A stretch of DNA of 8,249 bases from Pseudomonadota bacterium (lineage in GTDB: Bacteria; Pseudomonadota; Alphaproteobacteria; Reyranellales; Reyranellaceae): positions 1 to 8,249 of the forward strand of contig JAEZHS010000559.1 in NCBI GenBank assembly GCA_023436825.1, read 5' to 3'. Made by a program: the position numbers and the translations under genes. Below are positions 6,787-8,249 of the stretch, piece after piece (the stretch's first letter is position 1; every line of letters begins with the position of its first letter). The notes under the pieces were generated by a model. That model was given only the letters and a program-made list of their open reading frames with translations. It ran no database searches and was not told the origin of the DNA.

Positions 6787-8006
6787 ACCATCCGACGGCC
6801 TTCGCGCCGCTCGCCAACCGCGCCTTCCTCGCCCTCTGGACCGCCAACCTCCTCTCCAACACCGGTGGCTGGATGGCGAGCACGGGTGCGGCCTGGGAAA
6901 TGACCAGCCTGACCCCGGAGCCGATCTTCGTGGCCCTGCTGGCGGCCGCCAACATGCTGCCGATGTTCCTGTTCTGCTTTCCGGCCGGCGTGCTGGCCGA
7001 CCGCTTCGACCGGCGGCTCTACATCATCGCCTGCCAGTTCTGGATGATGGGCGTGGCGACGGTGCTTGCCGTCCTGGCCTTCCTCGGCCTGCTCGACCAC
7101 TGGACCCTGCTCGGCCTCATCTTCTGCATGGGGCTCGGCAACGCCATGAACGCCCCGGCTTGGCACGCCGTGGTGCCCGAAATCGTGTCGGGACCGATGC
7201 TGCGGCCGGCCATCGCGCTCAACAGCGCGGGCTTCAATCTCGCCCGCACCGTCGGCCCGGTGGTCGGCCAGATCCTGCTGAGCCTGGTCGGCGTCTTCCT
7301 TCTTTTCGCCGTCAACGCCGCCACCTACATCGGCGTCATCTTCGCCATGTCGAGCTGGAAGCGCTCGGCCGAGGCGCGCGCCAGCCAGCGCCGCGAAGGC
7401 TTCATCGAGGCTGCCCGCTCGGGCATCGCCTTCGTGCGCAACTCGAGCGAGCTCAAGGCCGTCTTCGCCCGCGGCCTCTGCTTCTTCACCCCCGGCATCG
7501 CCATCGGCACGCTGCTGCCGGTGATCGGCCGCTTCGAGCTGGGCCTCGACGAGTTCGCCTTCGGCATCCTCTACGGCGTGTTCGGCGTCGGCGCGGTGGC
7601 TGCCGCCATGCTGATGCCGCTGATCAACCGCCTGCTCGGGCCCGATCGTGCCAACATCTGGGCAATGGGCGTGCACGCCGCTGCCACACTGGTCGCCGCA
7701 CTCGTCATGACGCCCTACGTCGTCGGCGCCTGCGTGGCGCTGTCGGGCGCTTGCTGGATCACCGTCATCGCCAACAACGGCACCTCCGTGCAGATGGTCC
7801 TGCCCAACTTCATGCGGGCGCGGGGCATGGCGGTACACCAGATGGTGTTTTTCGGTTCGATGGTCGTGGGCTCGCTCATGTGGGGCAAGATCGCCACGCT
7901 GCTCGGCACGCAGGCCGCGCTGATCCTCTCGGCCGCCGCGCTGGTGCCCTTCACCGTGCTCGCTGCGTGGATCCGACTGCCGCGCTCGACGCTGCCGCGC
8001 ACCTGA
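6783..8006 (+). CDS. MFS transporter (EntS/MFS_3-like) coupled to bcerS
   Basis: A 407-residue inner-membrane protein with roughly 10-12 hydrophobic segments in two halves. They are separated by a charged loop at about 191-220 (SWKRSAEARASQRREGF), the usual MFS central loop. The conserved motif A between helices 2 and 3 is GVLADRFDRR (69-78). The opening AFAPLANRAFLALWTANLLSN and the PVVGQILL segment (159-166) resemble the EntS/MFS_3 group, whose known members are exporters. GTG is chosen as start because it gives this normal N-terminus and follows GAGAAGG by 4 bases. It overlaps the bcerS stop in GTGA, a mark of translational coupling. The cargo is unknown. From context it may move ceramide, a precursor or a modified sphingolipid across the inner membrane, but co-location is the only evidence. 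Confidence 0.85.
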   Translation: MNHPTAFAPLANRAFLALWTANLLSNTGGWMASTGAAWEMTSLTPEPIFVALLAAANMLPMFLFCFPAGVLADRFDRRLYIIACQFWMMGVATVLAVLAFLGLLDHWTLLGLIFCMGLGNAMNAPAWHAVVPEIVSGPMLRPAIALNSAGFNLARTVGPVVGQILLSLVGVFLLFAVNAATYIGVIFAMSSWKRSAEARASQRREGFIEAARSGIAFVRNSSELKAVFARGLCFFTPGIAIGTLLPVIGRFELGLDEFAFGILYGVFGVGAVAAAMLMPLINRLLGPDRANIWAMGVHAAATLVAALVMTPYVVGACVALSGACWITVIANNGTSVQMVLPNFMRARGMAVHQMVFFGSMVVGSLMWGKIATLLGTQAALILSAAALVPFTVLAAWIRLPRSTLPRT

Positions 8007-8011
8007 TGCGT

Positions 8012-8029
8012 GGCCCCTCATGCTGGGCC
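8012..8029 (+). terminator. Weak hairpin after the MFS gene
   Basis: GGCCC (8012-8016) and GGGCC (8025-8029) can pair around an 8-base loop just after the MFS stop. There is no T-tract behind it, so as a Rho-independent terminator it is poor. No better terminator is visible in 8007-8100. Confidence 0.2.
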
Positions 8030-8088
8030 GTCGTGTGGTCTTGCCAACACTAGGCACACAAAAATTTGCCAGCGGGGGCAGAATCTTC

Positions 8089-8116
8089 TTGTAACCGCGT
8101 CGATTAGTTGTATCTA
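8089..8116 (+). promoter_or_regulatory. Possible promoter for the gene starting at 8229
   Basis: TTGTAA (8089-8094), a 16-base spacer and TATCTA (8111-8116) in the AT-richer part of the 222-base gap after the operon. Box matches are only partial. The location before a well-placed gene start is the main support. Confidence 0.3.
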
Positions 8117-8214
8117 GCACTCAGACGCCCAACGCACGTGCCGCTGGCCCATAGTGGTTACGCAACGACGGAAAGTGTTCTTTTTGGCAGCGCCGGCTTC
8201 GAGCCGGGTCCGGG

Positions 8215-8220
8215 AAGGAG
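8215..8220 (+). promoter_or_regulatory. Strong ribosome binding site
   Basis: AAGGAG, 8 bases before ATG at 8229. It is the best Shine-Dalgarno match in the window and fixes the start of the next gene. A small hairpin (CCGGCT 8193-8198, AGCCGG 8202-8207, loop TCG) lies just upstream. Confidence 0.65.
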
Positions 8221-8228
8221 CTTCTGAT

Positions 8229-8249
8229 ATGTTTGCTTACCGCGCGGGG
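8229..8249 (+). CDS. Start of an unidentified gene, cut by the window end
   Basis: Seven codons (MFAYRAG) after a strong AAGGAG ribosome binding site at 8-base spacing. The sequence is too short to recognise. The 222-base gap with its own promoter-like boxes suggests it is a separate transcription unit and not the eighth gene of the ceramide operon. Confidence 0.5.

Noticed and set aside
6768..8120. Minus-strand open frame of 450 codons opposite the MFS gene
   Set aside because: It is dominated by His, Gly, Glu and Arg with no hydrophobic core, as expected for the antisense of a membrane protein gene.
8186..8216. tRNA-like T-arm with a TTCGAG loop before the last gene
   Set aside because: Stem and loop lengths do not fit a T-arm and no other cloverleaf arms precede it; it is only a small hairpin.
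1..8249. CRISPR arrays, insertion sequences, phage genes or toxin-antitoxin pairs
   Set aside because: No direct repeat arrays, transposase or integrase motifs, or paired small genes were seen; the region looks like a metabolic operon.

Overview
This is a GC-rich window whose codon use and gene content suggest an alphaproteobacterium; the genus cannot be fixed from sequence alone. Its core is a set of seven genes, all on the + strand (327-8006), whose products match the bacterial ceramide (sphingolipid) pathway characterised in Caulobacter crescentus. In order they are an acyl-ACP synthetase (AasR type), a ceramide reductase (CerR type), a dedicated acyl carrier protein (AcpR type), serine palmitoyltransferase (Spt), a calcineurin-like metallophosphoesterase, a GNAT-fold bacterial ceramide synthase (bCerS type) and an MFS transporter.

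Layout. Bases 1-122 hold the 5' end of a minus-strand acetylornithine aminotransferase-like gene that runs off the window. A 204-base divergent intergenic region (123-326) follows, carrying a perfect 16-bp inverted repeat close to the synthetase start. The first four genes are separated by gaps of 45, 61 and 41 bases. The last three are packed tightly behind spt: gaps of 4 and 6 bases, then a 4-base stop/start overlap. Bases 8007-8228 are non-coding with weak promoter and hairpin signals. A new + strand gene begins at 8229 behind a strong Shine-Dalgarno sequence and is cut by the window end.

How the genes work together (inferred from the Caulobacter pathway). AasR loads a fatty acid onto AcpR. 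Spt condenses the acyl thioester with L-serine to give 3-ketosphinganine. bCerS N-acylates this to an oxidised ceramide, and CerR reduces the ketone to dihydroceramide. All five core activities are present with intact recognisable motifs. No recognisable head-group gene (glycosyltransferase, ceramide phosphoglycerate enzymes) is in the window. The two passengers, the phosphoesterase between spt and bcerS and the MFS transporter overlapping bcerS, are the least explained parts. They are the best candidates for new steps in ceramide modification or transport.

Regulatory oddities are a perfect 11-bp inverted repeat covering the cerR start codon, an AT-richer gap before the ACP gene with an unclear ACP start, and the palindrome upstream of aasR.
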